Positions 23,027 to 35,898 of a stretch of 64,000 nucleotides of DNA are shown here, in pieces. Origin of the DNA: Agapanthus africanus (taxonomy: Eukaryota; Streptophyta; Magnoliopsida; Asparagales; Amaryllidaceae); contig JASDDO010000008.1 in assembly GCA_030015575.1 (NCBI GenBank), forward strand, positions 81,073,965-81,137,964. Direction: 5' to 3'. A program made the translations under genes and the position numbers. Position 1 is the stretch's first letter. Each line of letters starts with the position of its first letter. The notes under the pieces are model-generated. The model was not told where the DNA came from. It saw nothing but the letters and a program-made list of their open reading frames with translations, and did not search any database.

Positions 23027-25315
23027 TTGACACACTAAGTATCTCGATACGTAGCGAGCAATCTCTCTTTTCATGCCTTTCCACCAGAAATGTTGTTGCA
23101 AGTCTCTATACATTTTCGTGCCTTCCGGATATACTGAATATGCGGAATTATGAGCCTTCTTCATGATTTCTTCATGAACATCTCCTTTAGGCATATATAA
23201 ACGACTTTCATATTTTAACGAGCCATCTTCATAAATCAACAAATCTGTTCTAAGTCCCGTTTCCACTTGTCCTCGAAACTTCTGCAATCTTGAGTCATGC
23301 GACTATACTGCCTTAATGCTATCGATCAAGAATGACTGTACTTGCAACTGCATGTTCCGAAGAAACTGGTAGTACAATCTTCAACTCGAACCTCTGAAGA
23401 TCGGCAATAATCTCTCTGTGTGCAGTCAACATCCGTATCGCTGGCAACCGACTTAACGCGTCAGGCACTACATTAACTTTTCCCGGATGATATTTTAGGT
23501 CAAGATCATAGTCAGCAATCAGATCTAACCATCTACGATGTCTTATGTTAAGCTCCTTCTGTGTAAACACATACTTTATGCTCTTGTGATCCGTAAACAC
23601 TTCAACTCTTTCACCCAATAAGTAGCGTCTCCAAATTTTTAGCGCGAAGATCAGTGCTGCTAGTTTTAAATCATAAGTTGGATAGCTCTTCTCATGGGTC
23701 TTCAATTACCTTGACACATACGCTATAACCTTCCCATGTTGCACCAGAACACATCCCAACCCTTTCCCAGACGCGTCGCTGTGAATAACCAGTCCTCCAG
23801 AACCATCTGATACTATCAGAATAGGAGTGGTTGTCAATTTTTGTTTCAGAACTTTAAAAGTTGATGCACACTTCTCATTTCACACGAACGGTACCTCCTT
23901 ACGTGTTAGCTTGGTCAGTGGTTCTTCTATCCGGACGAAATTCTCCACACCTTTTATAATATCCAGTAAGCCCAAGGAAACTTCTGATCTCCCCCAAATT
24001 CTTTGGAATAAGCCAATCATGAATAGCTGCAATTTTTTTGGGGTCAACTGCAATTCCATCTCCGGATACAACATGACCCAAAAACTTCACCTTTTCGAGC
24101 CAAAATTCGCACTTGCTCATCTTAGCATAAAGCTTTTCCTGTCTCAATGTTTGCAGTGCGATCCTCAAGTGTTTTTCATGCTCTTCTTTGCTCCTCGTAT
24201 AGAACAAAACATCGTCAATAAATATCACTATGAACTGATCCAGATATGGTGAAAAGATTCGGTTAATCAAGTCCATAAATATTGCTGGTGCGTTAGTAAC
24301 TCCGAATGGCATCACTAAATACTCATAATGCCCATATCGAATCCGAAACGCCGTTTTGCAAATGTCTTCTGCTTTCACCCGAACTTGATAATATCCTGAT
24401 CGTAAATCCAATTTTGAGAATACTCTCGTGCCATTGAATTGATCGAATAATTCGCCCATGCGAGAGATTGGGTACTTGTTCTTAATAGTCACCCGATTTA
24501 ACACCCGATAGTCGATGCACATTCTTCACGTGCCATCTTTCTTCTTGACTAGAAGAACTGGAGCTCCCTATGGTAAACCGCTGTTGTGAATTCAACCCTT
24601 CTCTAATAATTCGGTAACCTCTCTCTTTACTTCTTCTAGTTCCACCGGTGCCATCGGATAATAAGCCTTTGAAATTTGCGCTGTTCCAGGAATAAGATAA
24701 ATCGCTAACTCCATATCTCGTTTTGGCGGTAAGCCCGAGATGTTCTCGAACACATCCATAAAATCCCGAATCACTGCTGGTGCTTCTTCCTTATTTACTT
24801 CTATCGACAAAAGAACGATACTCATCGTCCTAGCCCTAAATCCGACTGGCCCGACAGATCTGATACTTCCCAAGAATATGAACTCCGGATGTCCGGGAAT
24901 CCGTAAAATCACTTTCTTCGCCCTGCAATCAATGTGCTTGGAAAATGCCGAGAAAATCCATTCCCAAGACCACATCATGGTTGCCCGTATCAATCACTAA
25001 GAAATCCACGAATAACTCCCGTCCGTAAAGAACAATCGAGCAACCTTTGCACTCACTACTAGATATAATTCTCCCATTCTAAGTGTGTATGTCCCAAGAA
25101 CTAGATAGAGCCGTGTGTGGGACAGAGCATGCACTGATAAATTTGGACGATATAAAGCAATGAGATGCACTAGAATCGAACAATACTAATGTGGGAAAAT
25201 TATAAACAAGTAGGATACCCGAGACAATATTGTTTGAAGCTTTAACCTCCTCGGCCGTTAAGATGGAGGCCCATGCCTGATTAGGCTTCTGAATGCTGCG
25301 CTCTCCGAGTATCAC
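23027..25315 (-). pseudogene. Element B pol (protease, RT, RNase H, partial integrase)
   Basis: The parts on the minus strand are: aspartic protease (25315-25079, VLFDSSASHCFIS around the active site); linker (24993-24592); RT (about 24522-23900, [35 protein letters not shown], catalytic FIDDVLFY); RNase H (about 23705-23319, [10 protein letters not shown] and [11 protein letters not shown]); and the integrase HHCC region (23287-23027, HNSAYSVYPEGTKMYRDL, ending CLVCQ-like just before the inverted repeat). Several breaks; fossil. Confidence 0.85.
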
Positions 25316-25397
25316 CCTTCAACTGAACTCTCGACGGACAAGTATTAATCTGATGATCAGCCGCCCCACAAATTAGACACTGCCCAAGCCTCATCCG

Positions 25398-26371
25398 TCA
25401 TTCCCTTTGGTAATGACCCGATCGTTGGCAGTAATCACAAATCACATCCTTCTGCTGTGTTGAAACAAAGGTCCTCTTCATAGGTACCGCCCCCTGCTTG
25501 TTCACCGGAATGTCTCTACGTATAGAAGCTCTGGTTGGTGTAAACGCGGTCTTCCGTACTGGAGCCTCTTGCTGTAGATTACCCTTTGTTTTTACCGATA
25601 AACTCTGCTGCTCCCTAACCGTCTTGAGAACTTGGGAGAAGGTAGTCGATTCCAAAAATATGATGTGTCTCTGAATCTCCACATCCAGACTACGCATAAA
25701 CCGCCTTGCCCTATCTGCCTCGGTGGAAACTAAGGGCCCCGCAAATCGACTGAGCCGGATCCACTCCGTCGCATGTGCATCAACAGATCTACCATTCTGC
25801 TTCAGGCTAATGAACTTCTCTTCATTTCCTCTCGAGTAGATTGCAGAAAGAACTTCTCTAAGAAACTTCGCGAAAAGGTTGCCCAGCTGATCGGCTTAGT
25901 CAAACGGATCTCTTCAACAAGCCACCACTCACGGACGTAATCTACCGATTGGATGCATACTATATCCACCCATTTTTCGTCTGGAATCTGCGTGGCAACA
26001 AGAAGGTTCTCTGTATCTACTAACCACTGCTCATCTGGTAATGGCTCTTCTAATCCTATAAAGGTAGATGGACCGAGCTTCCTGAAGTCTGCCACGTTGC
26101 CCTCACGCTGTGTTGGTCTGGAAGCTGCTGCCCTATCAGCTGCTATAACAACACACTGCAGGACTGTTCTCAGACTCTCTTGGAAAGCCTCGGCCTGCCG
26201 CTGATTCAGCTCAGTTTGACGCTTCTGGTTTTCCAACATACCACGTACTACTCCAAGTAATGCGGCGTTATCTACACGCCTCTGGTATAACCGCAAATCC
26301 TTATCTGCCACGATTCTGATGCCAAGAACACTTAAGGGGATTAGTAACGGTAAACATGATTCAATAAACAA
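25398..26371 (-). pseudogene. Element B gag
   Basis: Capsid-type gag of the chromovirus family. A glutamine-rich helical stretch (QKRQTELNQRQAEAFQESL) precedes a core with STFIGLEEPLPDEQWL-type wording and an EKFF motif, and a CCHC zinc knuckle (CDYCQRSGHYQRE) sits near 25400-25440. Order and orientation match pol downstream. The region is broken and is treated as a fossil. Confidence 0.75.
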
Positions 26372-26510
26372 GATATCGATAATTATAGATTCAAGCCTGG
26401 TAAGATAGTAATGTGGCAGGGCATGTTCCTAATTCCGGGTTTCCTGATTAGTGTATTGGGTCTAATACCCAATTACAAAAGAACCAAACCTAACTAATAT
26501 TAAAACCTAT

Positions 26511-26523
26511 GGCTCTAATACCA
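26511..26523 (-). other. Element B primer binding site
   Basis: On the minus strand TGGTATTAGAGCC, one base different from the tRNA-Met primer site of E, lies just inside the LTR end. Confidence 0.8.
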
Positions 26524-26530
26524 ACAAAAC

Positions 26531-29175
26531 TCACGCCCCGTTTCCCAAAATACATAAATACAGTACGTGACAAAACCAACCATGTTACCTATGGTTAGGA
26601 AAGATCCCCCATAGTCATATTACGGCTGTCAATCGGATATCAAGAACAGTAAATAAAATCTAACTAACACATGTCCATCTGCCACAATAGATAAAAGTCA
26701 AGAAATATATATAGCGGAAACGAATAAAGATCCAATAACGAAATAATATTCTAATCACGTTCCTTATAGGATCACATCGATAAATTTAAACTACAGAAAT
26801 AAAATAACTAAATATCTTTAAATCTAATCATTAAGCTCCTCACTGCTCAGCCTGCTTGTTAAAATACTCTTGATCTTCCTGCGACAAGGTCAAAGAAACT
26901 AGACCATGCAAAACCCAGACTTCAGTACGTCATAAATATCAATAACGATAATAATAACCAGAATAGAAAGCTATGATGAAACATGAATATAAATAATTAT
27001 CGCAGGTGTAAAACAGTGAGTTATAGATATGTCACGTGTATCTTAAAGTCTGTGCTTCTAGTTTATCTATTTTACAAGTTTTTGAAATCAATTAATGTAA
27101 TTCTCATCGTAATTCAACAATATATATCCCGTTCATACCCCCACGGGACCACGACACAATATGTCCCGTTCATACCCCCACGGGATCATGACACAATAAA
27201 CAATGGTTATTCCGTTCACGTCCGGAATCACGACAAACAATAATAATATTCTTTTGAGTTACGTTTCGGTTACATTCTTGATTTTCCTTTTTCCCCAGGT
27301 TTTTTGTTCAAGTCAGATATTAATAGAATGTTTATCTAATGCCAACACAGGAACAATAGTGTACTGGTCTTGTCTAGCAAAATAACAAGTCAGGTCAATC
27401 AGGATAATAAGTTAAGATTGTTGGCATCAGAATAACATGCAACAAGTATTAACATGGTAACAAAAATAGTACAGTTTGGCAGACTACAAACATGTCAAGT
27501 ATAACATAATCATATTATGTACAAGACCAAGATAATAGTATTAACATGGATAATATATTCAAACTGATTAATAACTATAAAAATGGTATTGATTAACCAT
27601 GCACAAAAAAGTTCCGTTCAGAAATTCAGTGTCATCCTGATTTGTAAAATAATTTAAAAATAGTAAACGTCCTCCAAAAGGAACGTGTTATATACCAAAA
27701 CAAAGCTAATTTAATAAGGTTTTCATTTTTATAAGTTAAAATATCTCAGGTTGTTCATACAAAAAAGTTATGAACGTTTAAAATTGAAAGTTTGCTGTTG
27801 GAATTTCCCTGAACAGCAGTTCAGAGGTACTTTCATTTACAGTTTACGTTATTTAAACAATTTATTTTGCAAGTGAATATTTCGTAGGTTTATAGTATTC
27901 TGAGTTAGTTTTGTGATGAACTAAAGAACATGTGCTAATAATTTTTTTATAATTTATAATGAATTTTATAAGGTAAGGTGTACAGCAAATTTCTGATTTG
28001 TCGTATCCGCTTGACGACGACGTTTCATGTGTAAACTATAATATTTTCAAACTATATTTTACATAACGTTATAAAATGCAGATTATAAACTAATTAATGA
28101 TATACGGATTGTATAGATATAAACGATATAATGATAATAATAAAAAATATTACGATAATATATATATTTATAGATATAATTATAGTATGTCGCAAGTTGT
28201 AAAATTGCATACACCGTATATTATAAAACTGATTAACGTTAAATAACCACAATGTATAAATTATATAGATATAGTTATATGATGATGATAATGATGATGA
28301 TGATGATGATGATGATGATACGACAACATATAAGTAAATTACGTAAAGTATAGCATTTAGCAAGTTATAAACTTGCCTCGAAACAAACACGATGAACGGA
28401 AGCAACACACCACTATACAAATCAACACCAAGTTTTGATGGCTCGGTTAAGGTTCTAGAATGCGGTTGGAGTTGCGTCGACGAGAATGAGTGTGGGTTTG
28501 AAAAACGAAGAAGAAGAATATATAAATTGATGAGGGAGAGATTTAGGTAGAGAAGAGAGAGAGATAGGTTATGTGGAGAAAGAGACAGAGAAAGAGCTTT
28601 TGTGTTTGATATAAAGATATATAGTATAGTTTAAATTAGATTATAAATATATATTAGTTTTAATGTTTATAGATAATATCAAACTACAAGCAATTTTCAC
28701 CAAAATCTCATCAAAAATATATTTTGGTAAATAATTCATATACGTAAATTTCTCAACCATAATGCAAAAATATATTTTAAATAACTCATTCGTCTAATTT
28801 AATATTTAAAAGGATTCAAAAAATATATCTAGATTTAGTAAATATTTGATATTAGATATCTTGAGATTTAAACGTAAAAGATAAAAGCAAAATAAGATAT
28901 GAGATGACAAGTATATGATGGCAGTTAACAAAATATAATCTATCCTTAATTTGTGGCTACTAAACGACACACACACACTAGATTCACATAAATTCAGTTT
29001 ACTGATAAATATCAGATATAATGTAGCACCATACTGGGTTTTACACATGCTGGTCGGGTCAAATAACTACTACTACTATTCGAATCACTCGCAACCCAAA
29101 AGAATAAACTAGAAAAAATATAAAGCAAGTGTTAAAATACTAATTAATGTCGTATAACCGTATTAGGGTGTTACA
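26531..29175 (-). repeat. Element B 5' LTR
   Basis: LTR of 2645 bp. On the minus strand it begins TGTAACACCC (29175-29166) and ends GGGGCGTGA. It contains a GAT/ATG microsatellite (about 28280-28320) and the tandem hairpin words near 27125-27235. Confidence 0.85.
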
Positions 29176-29210
29176 TTGTTCATGTAAGAAACTATTTATA
29201 ATACACTCAC

Positions 29211-29449
29211 CCACCTTCTGTAAATTCGAGAACCACGACCACAGTCATCACAGAGCACGTTGCATTTTGCCGGACTCCTTCAAACAATGGCTCTAAGGGA
29301 TACAGGAACGAAACCAGTGCCAAAGCTCCCCCAACCTTTAAATCATGAATGACTCTTCTTGGGTCTTCTCTTCCCATTCTCCACAAAGTTTTACACAGAG
29401 AAACCGGAACCTTTCTTATTGAATTCATCATTTCTTTTGCTTTGCTCAT
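29211..29449 (-). CDS. ALMT: First exon of an ALMT-family anion channel gene
   Basis: The exon encodes about 80 residues ending at a good splice donor. DPRRVIHDLKVGGALALVSF and VMTVVVVLEFTEG match the N-terminal membrane region of plant ALMT proteins (DPRRVIHSLKVG..., MTVVVVLEFTAG). ALMTs are plasma- or vacuolar-membrane anion channels; this exon covers the approach to and first part of the pore domain. The start at 29449 is the only in-frame Met before an upstream stop, giving a short N-terminal tail. The donor is probably GTGAGT (intron from 29210) or GTGGGT (from 29214). Element B begins 35-39 bp into the intron, and no further exon is found in the window. The tryptophan of the usual family MWAVMTVV is Cys here (TCSVMTVV). 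A weak TATA-like word lies on the minus strand near 29556. It could be a truncated pseudogene or a gene with a giant first intron. Confidence 0.75.
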
Positions 29450-29600
29450 TGGCTTGGATGAGGAATAGGATTTTAGTGGAAACAGATATTAATGGAAGTG
29501 AAGATATAAACAGCATAAGGAAAATCTCTAGCATAGGACATCATGTGTGCTACTTATATTCAGAACTAGGAGAAACAATGAGTCTTAAATAAATGGCCAA

Positions 29601-29947
29601 TTTTCAAAAAAGAATACCTTAAACTCTTTGTGTTTTCTCAGATAAATCCCATAAACTTTTTTTAAGCTACAAGAAGATACCCTGAACATAGAAAATTGCG
29701 AATAAGCACCTTGAACTTTCATTTTTAGACCTTGCGGCTTACGTCATTATTTGGCGAAGTCGTAAACCTTTATACAACTCTTTTTTATTTTACCAACAAA
29801 GGCGTACGACGAATCGATGATGGATTGAAAGTTTAAGGTATTTGTTTATGAATTTACTAACTTGGGGTATTTAGTTGTTGCAAAAAGAAAAAATAAATAG
29901 AGTATTTATCTGGAAAAAGACTGAAAGTTTAGGAAATATTTTGAAAA
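29601..29947. mobile_element. MITE-like imperfect inverted repeat
   Basis: The left end TTTTCAAAAAAGAATACCTT, leading to CAGATAAATCC, is matched on the other strand by the right end TTTTCAAAATATTTCC, leading to CCAGATAAATACTC. Arms of about 48 bp agree at roughly three quarters of positions. Inside, words like ACCTTAAACTTTC recur in both orientations. It sits about 150 bp upstream of the ALMT start codon. No coding capacity; target-site duplication not resolved. Confidence 0.5.
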
Positions 29948-31954
29948 TTTAGACAAAATAGATTGAGATGTTGATATGTGTAGTTTGCACTGTTGAGTAT
30001 CTTTCTTCTTCTGCCAAAGGAGGTGGGTCATTATCTACCCATGCTAGGCAGCTCACATGGTTCCTGCTTAAAATACATACTCTATAACCAATGAAAATAT
30101 TTTATTTTACTGAAGGCCAAACTTAGAGCAGTACAAGTGGATCTTATAATATCACGTATTTCAATAGTTCAGATCAGAGGGGATTATTCATTATCAAATT
30201 AATCACAGAGTATAAAGTGATGATTGTCTCTGGTTATGTCCTTTAACAATACCAATAACAAAGTGAAAAGTGATTCTCAAAAAAAAAAAATTTGAAAAGG
30301 TGTGTTAATTTTTTTAGAACTGATAAGTGAAAGTTGAACTTAAGTAGTAACTGTAGCTTAGCACTGAAAGGGGAAACAAAGGACTAAATTTTTAAGGATC
30401 TTAATATTCACTATAAACTTCAACAGAAATGTTTGTTAAGCTAGAGAGCTAAGTGATGAGAACTATAATCACTTAGTTGTTGAACATGTTTAAAATAGTT
30501 CACCTAACAAAAACCTGTTGAAAGATGCGTAGACTCAAAGTTTTGTTTACTTCTCTTTAAATTGCAATATAATTACCAGTTAATGTGTTGGTGCCAGAAT
30601 AATTAGTTAGATTTGAAGGTGTACTTTTATATTTAGAAGTTGGCCTCACAGAATGTGCTTGAGATTCAAAACATGTATCATGGACATCAGGATTATGGCA
30701 TGAAGTGATATAAATGTTACATTGTACAGAAAATTTTAATATTATATCAAATTAGGCTGTGAATTTATATGCCATTATGCTTTAGTAGCCATAAGTTAAC
30801 AACCATCACATTTGTCCTCTTCGTTGTCATCGTAGCTCTAAAATGAGAGGTTTGCCATAATTCTGAAGCGTCCTTCAAATTTTTGTAGATTAACGCATAG
30901 CAGAGAGGTTACCGACAATTCTGAAACCTGAAGTTGATGAGCCACAGGGAAAATTTATCGCATTTATCTGATATGTCCAAGCTGAACCCCAGCTAATAAT
31001 TTTGAATAATTATAAAACTTGATTAAAAATTTAAAATCTTTTGTGCAAGATATAATTGGAAAGTTTTTTTTCTCACCTTTCACAATTTAACACTATTTTG
31101 TGCGAGAGGGCATCCTTTCTTGACCAAAACTTCGGTTAATTCCTGTGGAACATTTCTTTATTTTAAGTCATTTCTACAGACACAAATCAATTCAGTATAT
31201 GTTGCTTTTGTTTAACTCATAGGGTGACATTAACAACAAAATGATGGGAATAGAATCTGCTAGGTACTTTAATATACTGTGATCATCAACTTCCATAATA
31301 AGCGATAGTGTCTGCTGTTTTGAATGGAAATTGAGATCTATGCTGCATTTGCATAGATTTAAAGACAAAATTGAGAAACTGAAATTGATATGAACGTTGA
31401 GTAAATACTTTTATAATAAATCAAAATCCATGGTCAGAATGAAACCTACTAAAGATCGAACACTTAATTCTACAATCAAATTAGGTTCTGCTCAAAAGTG
31501 CTCAAGACTTCATAAATTTTTCTGGTTGGAATAGATCTAATAGTTTTGTCTTATATAAGCTGTAAAATTCCTTGTTGATTTGTTCATTGGCTTAAATCAA
31601 GATTGGTCACAAGAATTAACTGATTGTCTCATATTTACATACCTACAACAATTTAAAAGGTTTCAGGTCTAATATTCAGAAAATTTGTTAGTGGTTGCTC
31701 TCCACAAAAAGATCAAAGAATCAAATAGTACCATGCTTATATATCGCACAGATCATTACATATAAAATAGTCGTAGTACATGATAATTCAATACTTATCA
31801 GATAATCATATGTATACTACTGTTTATGGCGTGCCTTCTTATTGGAGAAACTTTCATAGACATTCAGTTACTTGCATTGCATTAAACTATGGACTTCATT
31901 GTATTCTTGCTTCTTGTCGCTGCTGTAATAAATTTTGCAAAGTTTCTATGTTCA
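29948..31954. other. AT-rich intergenic DNA, nothing recognised
   Basis: Low-copy-looking, AT-rich sequence. No convincing exon, RNA gene or element end was found on either strand; the short open frames here look random. Confidence 0.5.
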
Positions 31955-33900
31955 TCTGCTAATTTGACTCGTGCGGTCGTATTCTAAATTTTCTCATCGT
32001 CTCTTTTTCTGCTGCTTGAAAATTATCTCTTCTCTAGCGTTCTCAACTAAACGATATCATACATGTCGCAGTTCAGAATCTGTGCACTTGCAAGTCGATG
32101 ATGAGTTGTGCTGCAATTTGGTTCCTTTACATGCAATACAAAGAGATGCATCAGGAGCCGATGTGCGGCTGTTCCCCTCTAGTGTATATATCAGGTGAGA
32201 TCGCAAATATTGAAAACAGAAATTTCAAATAGACTTTTGAACGTGTATAATGCTTTAACTGTATCTGATAATTGTGTTTCACTGTTTTACCATGCTTATG
32301 AATACTCAATGCACATCTCTTTTAAATGTTTTGGTGGTTTTGCAAAAGAGATTGTAGACAAGAGGTAATTTGTTAATTGTTAGAATTCAATGCATCGCAC
32401 ACAATGATTTATTGCTATCTTTTCACAACCAAGTCTTACTCTCATATGCGATTGACTGCCGTCAAAACGGTCCTTCCATGTTCGCACACATCATTATAGA
32501 GGTAGCTTGCATTAGAAATTTTTCTTCTTATTATAATTATCAATTTATGTTTGTTTGAGATCTCATACATTCAATTTTCACAAATTAAAACTTTCATATT
32601 TGATTGTCTTTTGCGATTATATATCTCTTTTGAAAAGAACCTGGTGAAGGAATCAAATAGGAGCATATATTATATAGCATATTATTTATTTTTGGGATTA
32701 TTTATGAAGTTATGGTAATCAAGTGGATTAAAAATAAGATGTTTAGTTCCCAACAGACATCAGAATATATGAATAAATAGCTAAATATGTTTGGATCTAG
32801 ATTTCAAATGGAATTCTGTTCTTTTGGGATCAGCAAAGTTTGAAGGCCGTCGATTTCAGAATTTGCAAAGAGGGGACAGGTTCAGTACAAGCAAGGCTTG
32901 ACTCATGTAGGGCTGTTAAAAAGGCTCCACCATCCATTTGCTAATTTGACTAGTGCCTTTGTATTCTAAATTTTCTCGTCTTTGCTTTGCTTGAAAATTA
33001 TTTCTTCTCTAGCATTCTAAACTAAAACAATATCATACATGTCCCAGTTCAGAATCTGGTAGCGCACTTGCAAGTCGATAAAGAGTTGTACTGGTAGCAT
33101 TGGTTCCTCTACATGCAATACAAAAGAAATGCATCAGAAAGAGCCGACGTGCAGCTAGCCTATACCCTTTTAGTGCTAAATCATGTGAGAGAGCGAAAAT
33201 AGGAAGCTTAAATTTCAAATAGAATTTTGAAAGTGTATATTGCTTTGAGGGTATCTGATAGTTGCCATTTTTATGAATACTCTAGGTTCATATGTTTTAA
33301 ATATTTGGAGTTTTGTAAAAGATTTTAGACACGAGGTAATTTGTGAATTGTTAGAAATCAATGCATCGCACACGATAATTTATTGCTTTCTTTTCACCAC
33401 GGAGTCTTGCTCTCATACGTGATTGGTTGTCGTAGAAACGGACCTGGCCAATTCGCACATATCATTATAGAGGTAACATGCATTTGAAAGATTTGTCTGT
33501 CGTGAATTTAAAGAACCTTAAGCTGAAAAAAAGGGACCGGGCTTGTATGAACAATCGATTTAATTTAGTATGCGATACCAATGAGCAATAGCTCAGTTGG
33601 TATGACACTTCCCCTTTCGGGAAGAGTGCAGAGTTTGAACCTCGGGAGGGGGACTGGTCATAATTTAACGCTTTCGGATCAAGTTCATTGGTTCCCTCCT
33701 GTGTTATGTGCTTGTGTGTACCGTGTGTGGGCAGGTGTGTTGTGCTTTCAAATCCATCTTTAGGACCTATGGCCATTAGTGACTTACTACTGATTTATAT
33801 CTGAATGCATTTTTTTAATAAATTCTTCTTATTATTATAATTATCAATTTAGTTTGTTTGAGATCTCATAAATTCTGTTGTCACGAACTAAAACTTGCAT
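31955..33900 (+). repeat. Segmental tandem duplication with exon-like core
   Basis: 31955-32580 recurs at 32935-33490 and, after an interposed insert, at 33823-33900. Shared landmarks include ATCATACATGTC, CACTTGCAAGTCGAT, ACATGCAATACAAA and TTTGTTTGAGATCTCATA. In the first copy a segment preceded by intron-like CTCTAG and followed by a donor-like CAG/GTGAGA (near 32195) has one open frame reading HLQVDDELCCNLVPLHAIQR; the second copy is eroded. I do not recognise the protein. It may be a duplicated exon of a lost gene or non-coding. Confidence 0.5.
33575..33795 (+). mobile_element. tRNA-derived SINE-like unit
   Basis: TAGCTCAGTTGGT (about 33590) is a perfect RNA polymerase III A box. A stem CTTCCC...GGGAAG follows, with a degenerate B box in GAGTTTGAACCTC (about 33634). 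The acceptor ends cannot pair, so it is not a tRNA gene. It sits in the part that interrupts the second copy of the 32-34 kb duplication; ATGCATTT occurs on both sides of that insert (about 33478 and 33804) and may be the target-site duplication, though the tRNA head is then about 100 bp inside the insert. Confidence 0.5.
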
Positions 33901-34796
33901 ATTCGATTGTCTTAATATGTTGGATTATGTTAATATGCTAGCTAACTAGGTTGCCAAAGGATTTAAGAAATATATGTGCAGTGAATGATTTGAAGCAAAA
34001 AGGCTCAAACTTGAAATGTTTTTGTGTATATTAACACCTAAAAATTTCCTTTCTTAAGGCAACCATCCCCAACCTTCATCTTGGTAGTTTTATTTTATGT
34101 TTCACCCTTAAATCTCTTAAGCTACACTGCATTTCCATTTGGCAATTGACCTAATATAAGATTAACTTGGATTTTTATTCACCGAAAAAAGAAAAAAAGG
34201 AAAAAAAGAAAAGAAAAAAATTAGAGCGAGATGACCAAAATCAACACAATATCAGATACTAAGAAGGCCATGTCCAAAAATTGGCTCACTCAATTTGATT
34301 ATCAGCTCTTCAGCTGGAATTTTTTCTGTCTTCAATTTAATTTGTTTTTAAAAAAAAGAGTAATATATTCGAGTAACAGTGATTAACAAGTCATAACATA
34401 TATGTTTTAATGAAATAATTGTAAATAAGATTTAATTATTATTATTGAATATCCTTCTTATGATGTGGTTATGATGAGTTTGATTGGCCAGTATATTTAT
34501 ATATGAGCAACAGTAAACAATTAATATTAAGAAGATGAAACCATTAAGAACTAATTTTCCACTTGAAATTTTTAACTTAATTTTATTCATATTTACATAC
34601 GAGACGGAGTCCCGTAGGGGCAACCGTGGGCAATTTCCCTTCCCGATGAGTTTATTTCATGCAAGAGTATAACTTGTCCCATTACTTTCTGCGTCCCGAA
34701 ATTATTTTTTGGTGCGTATAGATTTTTCTCAAATTCGAATACTTGAATTAGGTATAGATTTTCCATGGAAAAATAATCAACACCTCGTCCTTAATA
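33901..34796. other. AT-rich DNA, nothing recognised
   Basis: Contains an A/G-rich tract (about 34184-34222). No gene, RNA or element end is visible. Confidence 0.4.
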
Positions 34797-35005
34797 TGAG
34801 AACACTAAAATTAAGAAGAAAATTGTGGATTTAATTGTTGGTATAGTTAATTATTTCTTTTGCGTTTAAGTTTAATTTGTTATAGGTAAATATGGTTTGT
34901 ATATTAGTTTTATATAAAAACTAATTGTATTTTTATTTGATATCCATATGAATGTATAACAAAACAATTAAATCCACAATTCTCGTCTTAATTTTATTGT
35001 TCTCC
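34797..35005. mobile_element. Short foldback (MITE-like)
   Basis: The left arm (34797-34839), containing TTGTGGATTTAATTGTT, is matched in inverted orientation by the right arm (34963-35005). Arms of about 43 bp differ at a handful of sites around a 120-bp AT-rich centre. No coding capacity. Confidence 0.55.
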
Positions 35006-35898
35006 ACCTAACATGTAAGTGTATTAGTGCTCTTCTCTGATCTAAAAGAATAAATACTTATGGTATGTAAAACCAAATCATATTCCAATTAGTTTTGGAA
35101 TAAAAAAACCAATCGGAAAAATTCTTCGTATGATGATTGCAAATATTGTTTAGCATGTTTGGAAAGAACGGAACTATAGAGATTTTTTAGGTCCCAAAAC
35201 AGAGAGATTGTTTTTCAGGACGTGATCTCCAATATCAACTAAAGATTTTGATAGTGAACCGATTGCTTGAAATTGGAATGCATTACCTTCCTTTTTAAAA
35301 GTTTGATCTTGAGGTTTCGTGATAGATTTGATTTTGGATTCTTGCACCTGAAATTATATTTTATTTTAATATATAAAAATTTGGGATTTTTACCCTCATC
35401 CTTTTGGCCAAAAAAATCATATTTCAATTTAAATACTAATATTAGAGAGGCATTCGTGTCTCTCCTTCAATTTTCTTCTCATATAAATTATGTATTTGAT
35501 ATATTATATTTCACCCTGCCCACACTTGCAATTGGCTCCTTCTCTTTGCCCATATACGGCTCCGTTTTTTCTTATCATGTTGATAGTCACCTACACCTAT
35601 AGTTTTATGTTTAATTTTATGTTTAGAATTAATATACAATTAGCATCTTCTTCCAGATAACTGTTGTTATTTTCTAGGTTATTTGTTTTATATTAATATT
35701 AGTTACCTCCAATATTTCATACAATTATAAAAAGAATTTCATTTGTAAGATAGAGATAGTTCTATAGTTATCACTTGGTCCGTGACAACAGATATATTAT
35801 TGGCTTCACTAGAAAAGTATGAGTTAGAAATGCAACTTATACATTTGTTCATAGTAATGGTATGAATGAATATATCTTCCTACAAAATTTCATGAGCA
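35006..35898. other. AT-rich DNA, nothing recognised
   Basis: Open frames on both strands here have the composition of AT-rich noise and no domain words. Nothing else was seen. Confidence 0.4.

Larger units (their letters stand above)
23027..29175 (-). mobile_element. Chromovirus B (Tekay/Del-like), 3' end missing
   Basis: Minus-strand element reading from 29175 leftwards: 5' LTR (26531-29175, start TGTAACACCC), primer site, gag, protease, RT, RNase H and the zinc-binding part of integrase, ending at the inverted repeat at 23026. LTR text is shared with element E (for example the stretch around CTTGTGCATGGTTAATCA), so B and E are one family at greater distance. B lies inside the first intron of an ALMT gene. 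With one LTR its age cannot be read; it has several breaks. Confidence 0.88.

Noticed and set aside
33580-33655. Possible tRNA gene
   Set aside because: The A box is perfect, but the acceptor ends do not pair and the B box is degenerate; it fits a SINE head better.
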